Notes: generated from the sequence alone by a model not told the origin. DNA of 64,000 nt from Canna indica (GCA_034359265.1 CP136890.1:91723501-91787500); one strand, 5' to 3'; numbered from the stretch's first letter, positions 46,505 through 59,013 are shown. Translations and numbers: made by a program.

Positions 46505-48312
46505 CACTACAACAAATTCGTTATATATTGACACCAAAATTTTGACGCTTGCTATAAGCGTCGAAATGTAAAACTATTAAAAAAATTTAATACAATAAAT
46601 TTCGACGTGCGACAACAGCCGTCGAAACATTTCGGTGTTAGGTCGGCGCTAGTGGCGTTAATATCCATGGGTTGGCCCCGCCAACCCGTTAACCCGCACC
46701 AGTTGGCGACTTGGCGCGGGTAAGCGGGCAAGCGCGCACACGCGCTCAGGCAGGAGGCGGGAGATTTCCCGTCTCCTGTAGCTTTTTTTTTAAAAAAAAT
46801 AAAAATTTATTTTTTTAATATATTATTTCTATTTATACTTCTTCCTTCATTTTTTTTTCTCTTCCTCTTCTTCTTCCTCATTTTACTTCTTTCTTCTATC
46901 CTCTTCTTTCTCCTATTCTCTCTTCAAACCAGATGAGATTTTCATTTTATTTCTTTAATTTCTATTCTTACTTATTTTTTTCACTAACGTTTTCATCTCT
47001 TTTATTACAGGTTATCAAATTCATTGATGATATTAAATTTTGTACAAGGTTGGTAATTTTTTTAAACTTTTATTTATATCGAAAATTTAAAATTTTATTA
47101 CTGTTTTAATATATTTTTTAAATTTTGAACAGGCGTGGCGGAAATCGAGCGGACGTGAATCCACTGATTATTTTTTAAAAAAATTGACGCTTAAGCAGAC
47201 GTCGAAATGTTCAACATATCGACGTCTGCTGACGCCTATACTCATGCGTCGATATGCCGAACATTTCGACGTCTACAGGCGCCTATACGCAAAACATATC
47301 GACGTCTGCTGACGCCTATACGTAGGCGTCGATATGTCGAACATTTCGACGTCTGCTGACGCCTATACGCATGCGCCGATATGCCGAACATTTCGACGTC
47401 TACAGACGCCTATACGCATACGTCGAAATGAACATATAGGCTCTCATAATATTCTACTCATTTTCGTCATTTTTGCTGGCGTCGGTATGTTCATTTTAAC
47501 TGTTGTTGGCGTCGAAATTGGTTCTGCAGCAACGGTCGCTCAAGCCGTTGCTATTTGCAACGGCGTTCTTACAGCTGCTCAAGCCGTTGCAGATATGCTA
47601 TATCTGCAATGGCGTTCTAACGGACACGTGGGCCGTTGCAGATATTAATTACCTTAACAACGGCTTTCTAACGGACACGTTAGCCGTTGCTAAACTTATC
47701 AGCAACGGGGTTCTAACAGTTAACTGAGTCGTTGCTGATAAGTTTATATAGAGCAGGCGCGGGCGCCCGCCCCTTCCTCCTCCTCCATCCTCTTCCTCTG
47801 CTGCCGCTGCCGACGCCGCCGCCCCATCCTCGACCACCGATTCTGACCGCCGCTTCCGGGTCTGTTCCATGTATTCCTCGCCGCCCCGTCTTCCCCAATC
47901 GTTCTAGCTAGGTAGATCCGACCGAAACCCTTAAAATAGGGTTTCAGCTGGTGGCCGCGGCTGGAAGGTTATACAGTGTCTGGACACTAGACTCCGACGC
48001 CGGAAATGCAATAATATTGATTTTTTATTTATTTTAAATTAATTATTTAGATTAATTATTTAATTAATTGTTTAATTTGTTAGATTAATTTTTAGGGTTT
48101 AGATTAATTGTTATGATTTAGATTTTTTTAAAGATTAATTGTTAGAGTTTAGATTAATTTTTAGATTAATTTAGTTAGATTAATATTATGTTTTAGATTA
48201 ATATTATGTTTTAGATTAATAATTGTAGGTTAATTATTTAAATTAGTTAAAATGTTGTAGATTAATATTAATTAATTAGTTAAAATGTTAATTGGTACGG
48301 AGTATTCCTCAG

Positions 48313-48420
48313 TGGACTCGCGCCGGAATCGTCCACTTCATACTTGCGCCGGAATCGTCCATTTCGGACTCCCGCCGGAATCATCCAATTCGGACTCGTG
48401 TCGGAATTGTCCACTATGGA
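48313..48420. repeat. Minisatellite, about 26-bp unit, four copies
   Basis: GGACTCGCGCCGGAATCGTC, CGCCGGAATCGTCCATTTC, GGACTCCCGCCGGAATCATC and GGACTCGTGTCGGAATTGTC follow one another within the CACTA unit, upstream of tnpD. The stretch before it (48000-48290) is a low-complexity TTAGATTAAT run. Confidence 0.8.
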
Positions 48421-48878
48421 CTTGAACTGACTTGAAACATTTAGAAAATAATCATCAATCCGATGAGTTGATACGTTTCACGTACGCATCGACGAGTCTG
48501 ATATGATTTAGCAAAACCATAGATCCGTTCGGGGGTTGTATGTTCGTGTAAAAGAAGTAGATGATCTTTTATACGACGTACAACCCTTGAATTGTCCTTG
48601 ATTGGATAATTTGGGAATATAATTATTTGTATTGCACTTACGTTTTCTTTTAACCGTTAACTTATTCTAAATTTTGGCAGCATCTCTCTTGCTCTCTGAT
48701 ACATGCCCAGATGATATGCGTATTCGGAGAACTGTAGGGAGATGCTGCCGAAATTTAGATTGAAGTTAGCGGTTAAAAGAAATACTTAGTGCAATATGAA
48801 TAACATAAATCCCGAATGTAATAGGATCATCTCACCTAAAGGCATTAACCGAAGACATTGTCATTGATTGACAGAATC

Positions 48879-50973
48879 ATGTCGGCTGATCGAAGTTGGA
48901 TGTACTGACGTCTTGATCGTGGAGCTTTAACGAATGAGTTTCGATTAGGCGTAACTTACTTCCTAAATTTTGTCTATTCAAATCGGAAATTCGTTAGCGT
49001 CGGTGATAAAATCCGATGTCCGTGCCGCATTTGCTTGAATGGATGATTTTTGGATCAGGAAACTGTCACTCTGCATCTATTTAGCAAAGGATTTTCACCA
49101 AGATATTTTCTATGAACTTGTCACGGGGAGTCACGGGGAGTCGGGACGTCGAGCAATCCTGTCATTCAAACACATGGTGAATCTTCCTCTACTGGTGTTT
49201 CTTCATCCAGTCAATCTAATCCCTATAGAACTATGATACTTGATAGTCTTGGGGGTCAATTCCACCTGAATGATAATGTCGATCGGTCAGTTACTGAGAC
49301 GTCAGTGCCACCAAATACTACATGTGTTGATATCACAGAAGTACAAACTGCGGTAGATATTGAATTGCCGAATAAAGAAGCTGCAGAATTTTACGAGATG
49401 TTGAAAGCTGCCGATGAACCTTTGTATAAGAATTGTCCTAAATATACTAGGTTTTCAGCAATAACGCAGCTCCTAAACATCAAGGCCGATTGTAATATCA
49501 GCGGAGTTGCGTATGATCGGATTGCAGGATTGATTAATGGAATGTTGCCTACTGATAACAAGTTTGAGCCAACTTTTTATAAGACTAAAAAGCTAATGAG
49601 AAAATTGGGGCTTGGGTACGAAAAATACACGCGTGCCAAAATAACTGCATTTTATATTATAAAGAAAATGTGCAGTTGGATAAATGCCCTGTATGTCAAC
49701 ATCATCGTTACAAGTAGAAGAAATTCGCCCGACAAAAAAATATTCCGTTTAAGGTGCTTCGGTATTTTCACTAACACTGAGGCTTCAAATATTGTTCATA
49801 TCAGAAAAGATGCCCCCTACATGAGTTGGCATGCAAGAAGATTTCAACATTCTGCTCATTTTACTTTGAAAAGACGGCCCCCTACATGAGTTGGCATGAA
49901 GGATCAATATCTGAATCGTATATTATCCAAGAAATTTCAACATTCTGCTCATTTTACTTTGAATCGATAGTACAGACAAGATTTGATCATCTTAAATGTA
50001 ACGACGACGGGGGAGTTCGACATTCAGATAGACGTTTAAATATATTTTGTCACTCTGGTCGTGCTTTTGGTTCTCGTCCATCTCGACACTTAAGCGACGA
50101 AGAGTATCATTTGACACACTTGTACGTATTACTCAATTGTCCAGAGATTGAATAATTTATTAAAATATTTGACATTGAGATGATGCAAAAATACTCTATT
50201 CACAATGATCAAGAATTGGAGAGATTACGAATTGTGATTTCCCTACTTGGATTCAGGCTTACAGCAAAGATCACAGAGCTAAAATAGATGAAATAATATT
50301 TGAGTTTGTTCGTGGACCGTCGCGACTAGTGTCGTGTTATAGCGGATATTTTGTTAATGGGTGCAAATTTCACACGATGGAATATGCATTTACAAAGAAG
50401 ATGATGAATGTCGGGGTTTGCATAAAAAGGACAACCTATGTTGAAAGTGATATGAATTTTTATGGATTGGTGGAAGAAGTGATAGAGTTGCACTACTTCG
50501 GCTTGAAATCAATTTTCCTATTTAGATGTCATTGGTTCGATACAACAGAAAGGGGCATGAAAGTTCATCCAAAATACAAACTTGTTGAGGTTAATTACAA
50601 ATTCAAATTGGCAGCAAATGAGCATTTTATATTGGCATCACAAGCCGAACAAGTATATTACGCGAAGTATCCGGCTCGAAATAAAGATAGAGCAGATTAG
50701 CGTGTAGTATGTAAGACTAAAGGTAGAGGAAAAATTGATCCGATAGCAGGAGAAAATGAGTCGATACCTGATGTGACAGGTGGTTTCTATCAAAAAGATG
50801 ATCCTCCTGCTGTAGATCGTGTTATTCAATTACTCGAGGATGCAGACACAACGTCAATTCAATTAGAAGTTGAATGTGCTGATGATGACGATCATGAAAT
50901 TGAGGAAGCTGGAGATGAAGAAGAGGAAGAAGAGGAAGAATTCGAAGACTATTACTCAGATGATGAGAAATAA
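48879..50973 (+). pseudogene. CACTA transposase tnpD, decayed
   Basis: It starts at ATG 48879 with MSADRSWMY, then a stop, then the Transpos_assoc-type block with KIRCPCRICLN. The ORF 49233-49889 carries the Transposase_21 N-terminal region (AAEFYEMLKAADEPLYKNC, KKLMRKLGLGYEKY). After a deletion, 49880-50155 retains HLSDEEYHLTHLYVLLNCPE (DUF4218-like), and 50329-50700 holds the DUF4216-like block (GYFVNGCKFHT, NFYGLVEEVIELHYFG, FRCHWFDT, FILASQAEQVYYAKYP). The last piece, 50773-50973, is an acidic tail with a Glu run. The catalytic core between 49890 and 50100 is largely missing and several stops are present, so no active transposase is expected. Confidence 0.85.
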
Positions 50974-51048
50974 TTGTAAAGTATATCTTATATTAAATAT
51001 ATCTCTACTATATATATAATAATCTAATTATATGTCTATTCAACATAT

Positions 51049-53057
51049 ATGTCTGGTCGTGGTTATCGTCGTAGGAGAGCTTCGGAATCTCCGATCGGTG
51101 AGACTCTAGCACTTACTCATGCTGCTGATTCTCCTGTTGCTGATCCTCCTACCGATGATACTGCTGAGGCTAGTACATCCAGACGCAGGCGGTCACGCGG
51201 GCCGAACAGGTGGCAGCCTCCACCAGCCACAGAGTCACGTAGATTCATTAGCGTGATTGGGGAGCGGTAATATATCATGAATCATAAATCATAAAAAATT
51301 CATTATATCATAATATAATATTAAATTTTATTTTTGTTGTGCATGTTCGAGCAAGAAGAAGTGCTGAGGAGCATTTCTTGTACCATTCGACGATACATGA
51401 ACGGGGCATGGCCCACATGGTCTTACGTGCCCAGTGAGCACGTCGACATGTTATGGCGCGAGTTTGAGGCACATATTAAAAAAAATTTATACATGCATGA
51501 TAATTAATATTGGTACTGATATTATTATTTTGCAGGCTCGCTATAAATGGGCTGAGGACCAGAGGTAGGGGCGGCAAAAATAGGCACGGCACGATAACTG
51601 CGGGTCGGGCCGAAAAAATCGGCCCGATAAGCTTATCGGCCCGGCCCGGCCCGGCCCGATAACATTGCGGGCCGACGCGGGCCGGCTCTTATCGGGCCGG
51701 GCCGGCCCGTTTGGCCCGCTAAACATATAAAAAAAAAATTAAGTCTAGATTAGGGCTTGTTTAGTACTTTAAAATTGAAGGTGAAGTTAATCTATGAAGT
51801 TTTTCATGTGAAATGTCATATTTGATGCTTATTTAGTCTCTTAAATATTTTTAATTATTTTTTAATAATTTTTTTAGAATTTTTTTAATAACTAAGAGGG
51901 CTCGCGGGCCGGGCTGGGCGGCCCGCAAACTATTGCGGGCCGGGCCGGGCCAGGAATTTTCGGCCCACTGAGTTAGCGGGCCGTGCCGGGCCGGCACGCC
52001 ACCTTATCGGGCCGGGCCGGCCCGTTTTGCCACCCCTAACCAGAGGTCCTTTATTTACGCTGCCTGGGAAGCTATTTCTCGGGCGAGGTACAACGGGCAG
52101 CTGGGTCAGGCCCGGTCCCAGGCGATGGCCCGAGCTGGGACCACTAACATCGCGGAGACTCGGGGATACGACCCCGATTGGATTACGTCCGATATATGGG
52201 ACTAGCTCGTGACAATATGGTTGACGGATCGATGGCAGAAGATTTCTAGGACCGCGGCTAGAAACCGCATGTCGGGGGGAGGAGCGTGTCACACTGGTGG
52301 CTCTATTGCAATTGCAGTGCACGCGAATCGTGTGGTAAGTATACCTTGATTTTAATTATATATTTTATTTATTACTCTGTGTACTAATTAATGTATTTGT
52401 TTTGTAAATGTAGACGACGGTGTTGGACGACAGGACTGTCCAGCGACCCTCCTCGATGACAGTGTTTGAGCGAACTCACCGTCGAGTACATGGGACGGGG
52501 GAGTACATCGACAAACGCGCTACAAACATTATGGTACGTATATTTGTTTAAATTATTCATTATATATTTATAATTTAAGTTTTATGAAAAATATTAAACA
52601 AAAAATCAAACTCGAGTAGGAGATCTACAATCAGACCGTGATGCAGCACGGGGGCACCCCCGAGGACTTTGACGCAGCAACGTGGGTCGAGGCTGCATGT
52701 GGCTGGTACCACGGCCGCGTATATGGTTTTGCAGATAGTGGTCATGCGCGGGCCGTGTTAGGGCCACTTGAGGCATCGACCCCTCCGGTCGCTGGTGAGC
52801 GGCCGTCCACCTCCAGGTCCAGTTATGATCATAGTAGCATGATAAGGACATTGGAGGAGACGATCGCGCGTCAGACTGAGATGATGGAGCGTCAGAGTCA
52901 GATGATGGCGGAGATGCATGTTATGGTATGCAACTTGTCAGGTCATCCCGGAGTAGCATCATCTGATCCATCGTCCTCGAGTCAGTCCACGCCGGTGTAC
53001 ACCCAGGCACTCCAGACGCTGCCTTATGATCCAGACCATCCTCCATCGTCATCATGA
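51049..53057 (+). pseudogene. CACTA tnpA-like (Transposase_24-type) gene, broken by a hAT MITE
   Basis: The exon-like pieces are MSGRGYRRRRASESPIGE from 51049, WAEDQRSFIYAAWEAISRA across the MITE junction (51541-52075), DRWQKISRTAARNRMSGGG (about 52221-52280), TTVLDDRTVQRPSSMTVFER (about 52413), and the ORF to 53057 with the coiled-coil ETIARQTEMMERQSQMM. AAxNRxxxxxxHxxGS is the typical Ptta/En/Spm signature. GT...AG borders separate the pieces (for example GTAAGTATACC at 52335). The MITE at 51566-52038 splits an exon, and a stop (TGGGACTAG, about 52200) follows. It ends PYDPDHPPSSS. Confidence 0.78.
51566..52038 (-). mobile_element. hAT MITE, copy B, 473 bp, inside the tnpA exon
   Basis: It begins TAGGGGCGGCAAAAATAGG and ends CCCGTTTTGCCACCCCTA, with a perfect 8-bp target duplication ACCAGAGG (51558-51565, 52039-52046). 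It is the same element as copy A at 45305 in opposite orientation, including the GGCCGGCCCG ends and the AATTGAAGGTGAAGTTAATC centre. It lacks copy A's TA run. Confidence 0.93.
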
Positions 53058-53329
53058 GATTTATTATTTTTTTATTATATTGACTTTGTTACTTCGATAC
53101 TATATATACTTCAGTTTTGTTTTGTTTAGATATTGATACTTCAATTTTGCATTTGAATAATTTTTATATGATTATGGATAATTATAAATATAAATATAAT
53201 TGTTTTGATGTATATCTTGGTGTATTTGTGATGTGTGAATGGATGTGTGTATGGGTGTGTGAGTTATGTATCAGATAATGTATCCATGTATTCATGGAAA
53301 TTTGGAATTTTTAAATTTTTTCGGTTGCA

Positions 53330-53666
53330 GGTTCTAGTCATCAGCAACGGCTTTCCCACGGCCGTCCGTGGGAAAGCCGTTACTAAAAGTGTATCGTAAG
53401 CCGTTGCTGATGACCTACAGCAACGACGTAGCAACAATCTTTCACTAACGGCCTTGCTACGGATCGGTCGGTCGTTGCTAATAATTGTTATCAGCCACGG
53501 CCCCGTGTTCGTGGCAAAACCGTTGCTGATAATATTATTAGCAACGGCCCGAGCGACCGTTGCTGATCCGTTGCTAAGTTATCAGCAACGCGTGTTTCTG
53601 CCACGGCTCCGTTGCAACGGGCGGAGCCGTTGCACACCGTTGCTGATGGCCTTTATTCCAGTAGTG
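53330..53666. repeat. Subterminal array and terminus of the inner CACTA family
   Basis: AGCAACGGC and GCCGTTGCT alternate at short intervals, and the block ends CTTTATTCCAGTAGTG, the inverse of CACTACTGGAATAAAG. The partner terminus at the left (expected near 47520) could not be found. Confidence 0.7.
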
Positions 53667-53711
53667 TGTTAGTTTATTCTGACGTCAAAATATCAATAGT
53701 TTGTTGTAGTG

Positions 53712-56386
53712 TGCTGATCTCAAGCGAGAATAATATTAATTATAAAAAAATTATTTAGCATTTCCTTAACGTTTACGTGTCCTATATTTTTTAAGATTAG
53801 TGTTTCTTCGTTTTGTTTTGTGTCGTATCGTGTTTTTCGTTTTCGTTTCCATGTTATGTAGGTATATATATACCTCAAATGCGGCATGTTTATAATTTGG
53901 ATTTGATCCTGAATATATTCTCTAACATTTGTTCTTATCAAAACTATTTTTAGCTTTTAAAAGTAATTTGATGATGTACTCTCCACCAGAACCATATTAA
54001 TTTAGAAAACTTGATTTCTTGTAATTTGGATATGCTGCAAATTTAATTACAACAAATAAATAAAATTTTCAATTTTTAGTTGAAATTAAATTATTTTTGC
54101 AACATTTTATATTTACAGCCAAGGTCCAAATCCTACAAAATAAATGATAACTAAAAAACTCATATGTAAAAATACTAACCGTGAATAAGATCCATTTAAT
54201 TTGCTGACATTTACTTTTTTTTACCATCAACAAATGTTTATAATTGTAATTAGCTATAAGTACACTTACGTACAATCAAATACTTGCAAATATACAATTT
54301 CATTAGTACTATCGAAATAAATTATATGGAAATCTTACTATTTTATTCGAGGTAATGGTTTACCTTAGTTGGGTTAGATTTTTTATTAAAAAAATTGATG
54401 TAATGTTTGGTTAATTTTATTATTAAATATTTTTTGCATTATTATTCATGTTGTACAATGTATATCTATTGATATACGTTGTAATAAATATACATTGTAA
54501 TAATATAAAAATAATATATAATGATATAATATATACGTTGTTTGATTTTTTTACATATATGTAAATATATATATATATAGTTAGGATATATGAAAAACTA
54601 ATGAGAGAACCAAAGTGAAAAAAAAATGAGAATAAAAAATATATTTTTTAAATATAATGCATTAACTGCAATTTAGTTAGATAATTTTATTTAAAAAAAT
54701 TGTACACACACGTGAAAAGGGCACATGAAGTGCTACAACTAAAGTATTACAATTAAGAATTAAACTCAAGACTTACCGGCAACGTACTCAAATATTACTA
54801 TCACTCACTTGTGCTACAAGTGGGTTCATAACTTACCTAATTAAACTACTTTATGTCAAATATATGTAGCATGTCAATTAAACAAAATAATTAATGTTTA
54901 TTTCTAGGGAAATTGTACTTCTCAGACACCATTCTCACACACCATGCTGTGTCAACCAAATAAAGACTTTAATATTTCAAAGGAATATAATTTTCAGAAT
55001 TTTAATGAAGTAAATTTTCACTCTAATTAATATGAATCTGGGAATCTTAATGTTATGGACTATATATTTGCATTACATTATATGTGGTTTAAAACATTAT
55101 TTTATAATAATACTTGGATTATGTGCATTAATATATATATATATATATATATACCTCTTTGGCTCTTTAATGGCTTAACAATTACCAGGCACTGATTTGA
55201 AATGCTAATTAAACTAAGAAATAGACAAACCAAATCCAACCTCTCAAAATTAATCTCTCTTAATTAATTGAGATGAAGCCTATATATGACTGATGCCTTA
55301 AATTGAATTTTAATTAAGTAGCAGCACATTAATTTGTTTGATGAACAGCTATAACTATTAGATCATCAAAAGAGTCGTATGCAAGCAGAGTCAAATTAAT
55401 GGTCATAATCCATACCTATAAAGAATAAATAAATAGTTAAAAGCTGAGTTCAGAATGAGAAGATTGGGTACCATAAACTTGCTGAACAACTTCGAGCTTG
55501 ATGGACTTGTAATCTCCAAAGTGATGAAACGTGATATTGGCACGGCTCAATTAAATACTAGAGCTCCAAAATTAAGGAGCACTATTTTCTAATTGAACCA
55601 TACCAATATCTCGTTTTTTTTCTTCATCGATATAATTTTGCCAATTGCTAAAAAGAACCGACAATTCTAATATAATATACCTGAGAAAATATTAGAAAAT
55701 GAAAAGAGGAACAAAATCTAAGAGAATGAAATATATATACTTCCCTCTCATCACACGGAGACACTGAGCGAGGAGTTCACTTGTGAAGGAGGTACGTAGA
55801 ACAGAGGGGGAGAAGATGATGCAGGGTTGTTTGATAGAAAGGGGAGGGTGAAGTGAGCGAGGAGTTGTGAAGGAGGTAGAACAGAGGGGAAGAAGATGAG
55901 TAGGGTTCTTTAATGGAAAGGAGAGGGTGAAGAGGGCATTGAAGGGGCCAACGACCAAACAGGAAGGCGTTGGAGAAGATTAATTGGAGATTGAAACTAT
56001 GTGATGCCCGGAGTAGGTTTTGATTCTGGATGCAATTAATGTGCATTTATGTCACTCGGCATGGCATGTTGGCTCATCTCATCCAATTTCTAAATAAATT
56101 TATCATATGATGGAAATTAATACTATGGTATAAATATCTTGGAGCGGTCGCCCATCTACCAACGTGGGTTTATTGATTTTATTCTATGCTGGGTGCGAGT
56201 TTAGACTCACACCTTATTTTATATCTTTCTCTTTTGATCTCTTTATTAAATAAAGAGAAAGTTAAAGATAGAAATACGCATGTAAGGTGAGCATAGAAAC
56301 CACCCTACCAATGATATTGTTAGTGCATGTTTGTTTTACTATATACGAAATATATAGAGAATTTGAGAAATCTTATTGACGAATTG
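53712..56386. other. AT-rich intergenic stretch
   Basis: No host gene was recognised. It contains short TA runs (about 54555, 55130) and the tandem repeat at 55769-55934. Confidence 0.5.
55769..55934. repeat. Tandem repeat, about 83-88 bp unit, two copies
   Basis: CGAGGAGTTCACTTGTGAAG ... GAAAGGGGAGGGTGAAG is followed by CGAGGAGTTGTGAAGGAGG ... GGAAAGGAGAGGGTGAAG. The short minus-strand ORFs here are by-products of the repeat. Confidence 0.75.
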
Positions 56387-57705
56387 TGTTGAGCATCGCA
56401 TTTCAAAAAACATGAATACAATCTAGACTGTATTAGGACTTTGGGCCTATATGAATCAGACTCGATTAAGCTCACATTCATGAATTAGACTTAAGTCAAA
56501 CCAACTACAATATATATATCCTAAGGGCTCCGTCCGATCATACAAGAACACACGTTCTTCATTAATTACTAGAGATTCGAAAATAATGAATCTGACATCT
56601 TCAAGATAAAACTCAACTCATTCCGGGTATATCCTCTCCAGAAACATCATTGCCCAGAAACATTCCTAATTTGCACTATAAAAGGCACGAGCACATCAGG
56701 TACACAACATTTTTTTTAAAAAAAAGTATAATAAAATCGGCGTCTGTGTCAAATGTCCGTTTAAAATCGGTGCTTAACACCAACAGGCGTCGGAAAATGG
56801 GAAACATTTTTAGTCCCACATTGATAAAAACTATTTTTCCAGAATAGACGTCAGTTTCTCAGAATTTCTAAAACTAAAAATAAAAAATCCTACAAAATAA
56901 AAAATGTTTTTAGTACGACGTTGATAAAAAAAACTTTTTTAAAATAATTCTTAATAATTATAAGTATAATGTATATGGAAATCAGCACTTGTCTTAGAAT
57001 TTCTAAAAATAAAAAATCCTATCAAATAAAAAATATAAATTAAATGAAAAAATAATTCCACATTGATAAAGATTAATTTTTTAAATTATTATTAATTATT
57101 ATAAGTATAATGTACGTAGTCTCCACGTGGGTTAATTTTTTTCTATTACTTTTAAATATTATAAATATCTTGTTAAACTTAAAAAAATAATAATTAAACT
57201 TTAAAAAAATCATCAACTAATAAAATATCAATAATAATCTTAAACATTATATTAACATAATAAATATAAATATGCACACACACACATATATATATATTAT
57301 AAATTAATAATATAAATAAATTAATATATTATTAAAAATTAAAAAATTAAAAAGAATTTTTATTTGAATATCGACGTCAATTATAGACGCAGATTTTCAA
57401 TTACTGACGCTTTTTGAGCGCCGATTTTGTATTTCTTATCATTTGTTATTGGCCATCAAACAAACCATTTTAGGTGCGTCGGAACTCATATTTAGGTCCC
57501 CAAAAGTGTCGTTTCTCTATTAAAATGGGTTGGTATTCATTTGTTGTCTTAGTGGTATACTCTCGATTCTGATTCTATATATACCCACCATCTAAAATTT
57601 TTCTTATTTGAGCGTCAAAGTATCTTTGCAAGTCCCCCCACCGGAGAAGCGTCATATATACCAGATATGCGGACCCGCATTACCGCTCCTTCAAGATAGA
57701 AAATT
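56387..57705 (+). mobile_element. Ty3/gypsy (Tat-like) LTR, split by a small CACTA-like insertion
   Basis: The left end is placed at TGTTGAGCATCGCATTTC. A TATA box CTATAAAAGGC lies at 56676-56686. After the insertion the LTR resumes with ATACTCTCGATTC and TTTGAGCGTCAAAGTATC and ends just before the primer site. The left boundary is uncertain because no second LTR is present. Confidence 0.5.
56703..57554. mobile_element. Small CACTA-like element, 852 bp
   Basis: The right end, inverted, reads CACTAAGACAACAAATG; the left end CACAACATTTTTTTT is degenerate. GTA flanks both sides (56700-56702, 57555-57557) and removal restores continuous LTR sequence. Subterminal words such as ATCGGCGTCTG and ACGCCGATTTT-like repeats (GACGC, GCGCCGATTTTG) occur near both ends. 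Non-coding. Confidence 0.55.
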
Positions 57706-57723
57706 TGGCGCCCGCCGTGTGAC
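57706..57723 (+). other. Gypsy primer-binding site
   Basis: TGGCGCCCGCCGTGTGAC is a Tat-type site directly after the LTR. No gag follows; the element is truncated. Confidence 0.6.
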
Positions 57724-57779
57724 CGAGTAAATCTTATTTGCCTCATCATGACCTATCGATGTGCGGTGCAGATAGGAAT

Positions 57780-58020
57780 AATTGGCCTAAGATTTTTAAC
57801 TTTGGTTTTAATCTCGATTTTGATGATAATAAACTCGAAACTAATGATTGAATGAGAAATAATTTCAGGATCCAAGTTAGGTAGCATATGACGTCTGCGA
57901 TTAGTAGATCGATACGATATCAGAGAAATTCTCAATGACGTTAATCGGTGCTCGAAAAGCGTGAAGATGTTGTGTATAGAGTTAGGGTGTTTCAAATTTA
58001 CTGTATAATCCTCTCATATA
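57780..58020 (+). mobile_element. Copia (SIRE-like) LTR fragment
   Basis: TTGGCCTAAGATTTTTAAC ... CGATTTTGATGATAATAAAC parallels, in plus orientation, the minus-strand LTR start found at 63472 (TGTTGGCCTAAGGTTTTCAA). Only the first few hundred bases remain. Confidence 0.45.
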
Positions 58021-59013
58021 AATAATGATGATGAAAATCTAACCCGAAATTATAAACTGAGTCTCGAAAATAACATATTTACAATTAATGCATGTAAAAG
58101 ATACTTAATGCACACAAAAAAGAAGGTAAAACTAGAACATATATAATAACAACATAAGCAGTTTTCTATCTTATTTATATTTGTTAGTTAACAAATTAAA
58201 TCACCGCAGTGGATTTTTTTTCCTCGTAGAATATCTTCTGATGAACTTGTTCTGTGATGAACGCGCCTTTCCCAAGCTATTACAAGCTCCTAATGATGAT
58301 GCCCAAATTATCATCAAAGATCGTTTCTCTATCCCTAAATTAGTTATTTGTGATCAGCATGACTCAATGGTCTGCAATGCACCTTCCTCGGAAATATCCA
58401 TTGTGATTTTCAATTTAGTTATTATTTATTTTGATATTTGTTTGTTGAGATATCATGTGAAGCGCGCAAATTGGTTGTTTCTATTAGAGCAATAAATATG
58501 TCAATACTGTTATGACATGTTTTTTGGTAGGGTAGAATTTCAGACGGATAGAAATTCAGTTAGGATTAACTTGGATAAGAATCATGTGAGATAAACTTAT
58601 ATCCTATCTAGCGTTTGTTGAAATCTCGGATAAAAAGATCAAAAAAGATGAGATTTTAGAATCCTATGTTTGTGTTGGCTTCGGATAAAAGAGTCGAGTA
58701 TTAATAATTTAATACTTAAATTTAATTTTACCAAATTTTTATTTAAAAGAATTATGAAATTAGATTTAAATAATTATTTTAACATAATAATAAAAAATTG
58801 ACAAAATATTCCTAAAAATAGAATTAAAATTGACGGATTTTGATGTTGGACGTGATTTATAAATGCATGGTCCACATCATCATCTGATGTGGACCACATA
58901 TCTTCACGTGTCTATCCTTATGTGGTCCATATATATTGTGGTTTTACCATTTTATCCATGTCTATCTAAAACTCGGTTCAAGCCTATCTTTCCACCTTTG
59001 ATGGCAAGGTGCG
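58021..59013. other. AT-rich stretch, nothing coding recognised
   Basis: A 104-codon ORF at 58181-58495 has no recognisable domain. The only structure of note is the palindrome at 58868-58896. Confidence 0.4.
58868..58896. repeat. Perfect 12-bp palindrome with 5-base loop
   Basis: TGGTCCACATCA, TCATC, TGATGTGGACCA. It lies about 120 bases upstream of the TATA box of the small-ORF locus. Confidence 0.85.

Larger units (their letters stand above)
46505..53711 (+). mobile_element. CACTA unit with decayed tnpD and tnpA, probably composite, 7207 bp
   Basis: The outer ends CACTACAACAAATTCGTTAT and, inverted, CACTACAACAAACTATTGAT match well. The left subterminal region (46530-47510) is built of TTTCGACGTC / GACGCCTATACGC words. 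A different array, AGCAACGG / CCGTTGCT, occupies 47525-47745 and 53335-53650, and a second terminus CACTACTGGAATAAAGGCC (inverted) ends at 53666, so a second CACTA family seems nested in the first. The flanking triplets TGA and TGC are not identical. Confidence 0.8.

Noticed and set aside
47649..47898. Two minus-strand ORFs with Glu/Gly/Ala-rich sequence
   Set aside because: They fall in a CT-rich leader-like stretch inside the CACTA unit and have low-complexity composition; the plus-strand transposase genes explain the region.
55692..56046. Two overlapping minus-strand ORFs (88 and 89 codons) rich in Ser, Leu and Pro
   Set aside because: They arise from an 85-bp tandem repeat with a purine/pyrimidine bias; the repeat nature explains the open frames.
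56676..56686. CTATAAAAGGC as promoter of a host gene
   Set aside because: It lies inside a gypsy LTR (TGTTGAGC ... then a TGGCGCC-type primer site at 57706), so it is best explained as the LTR's own promoter.
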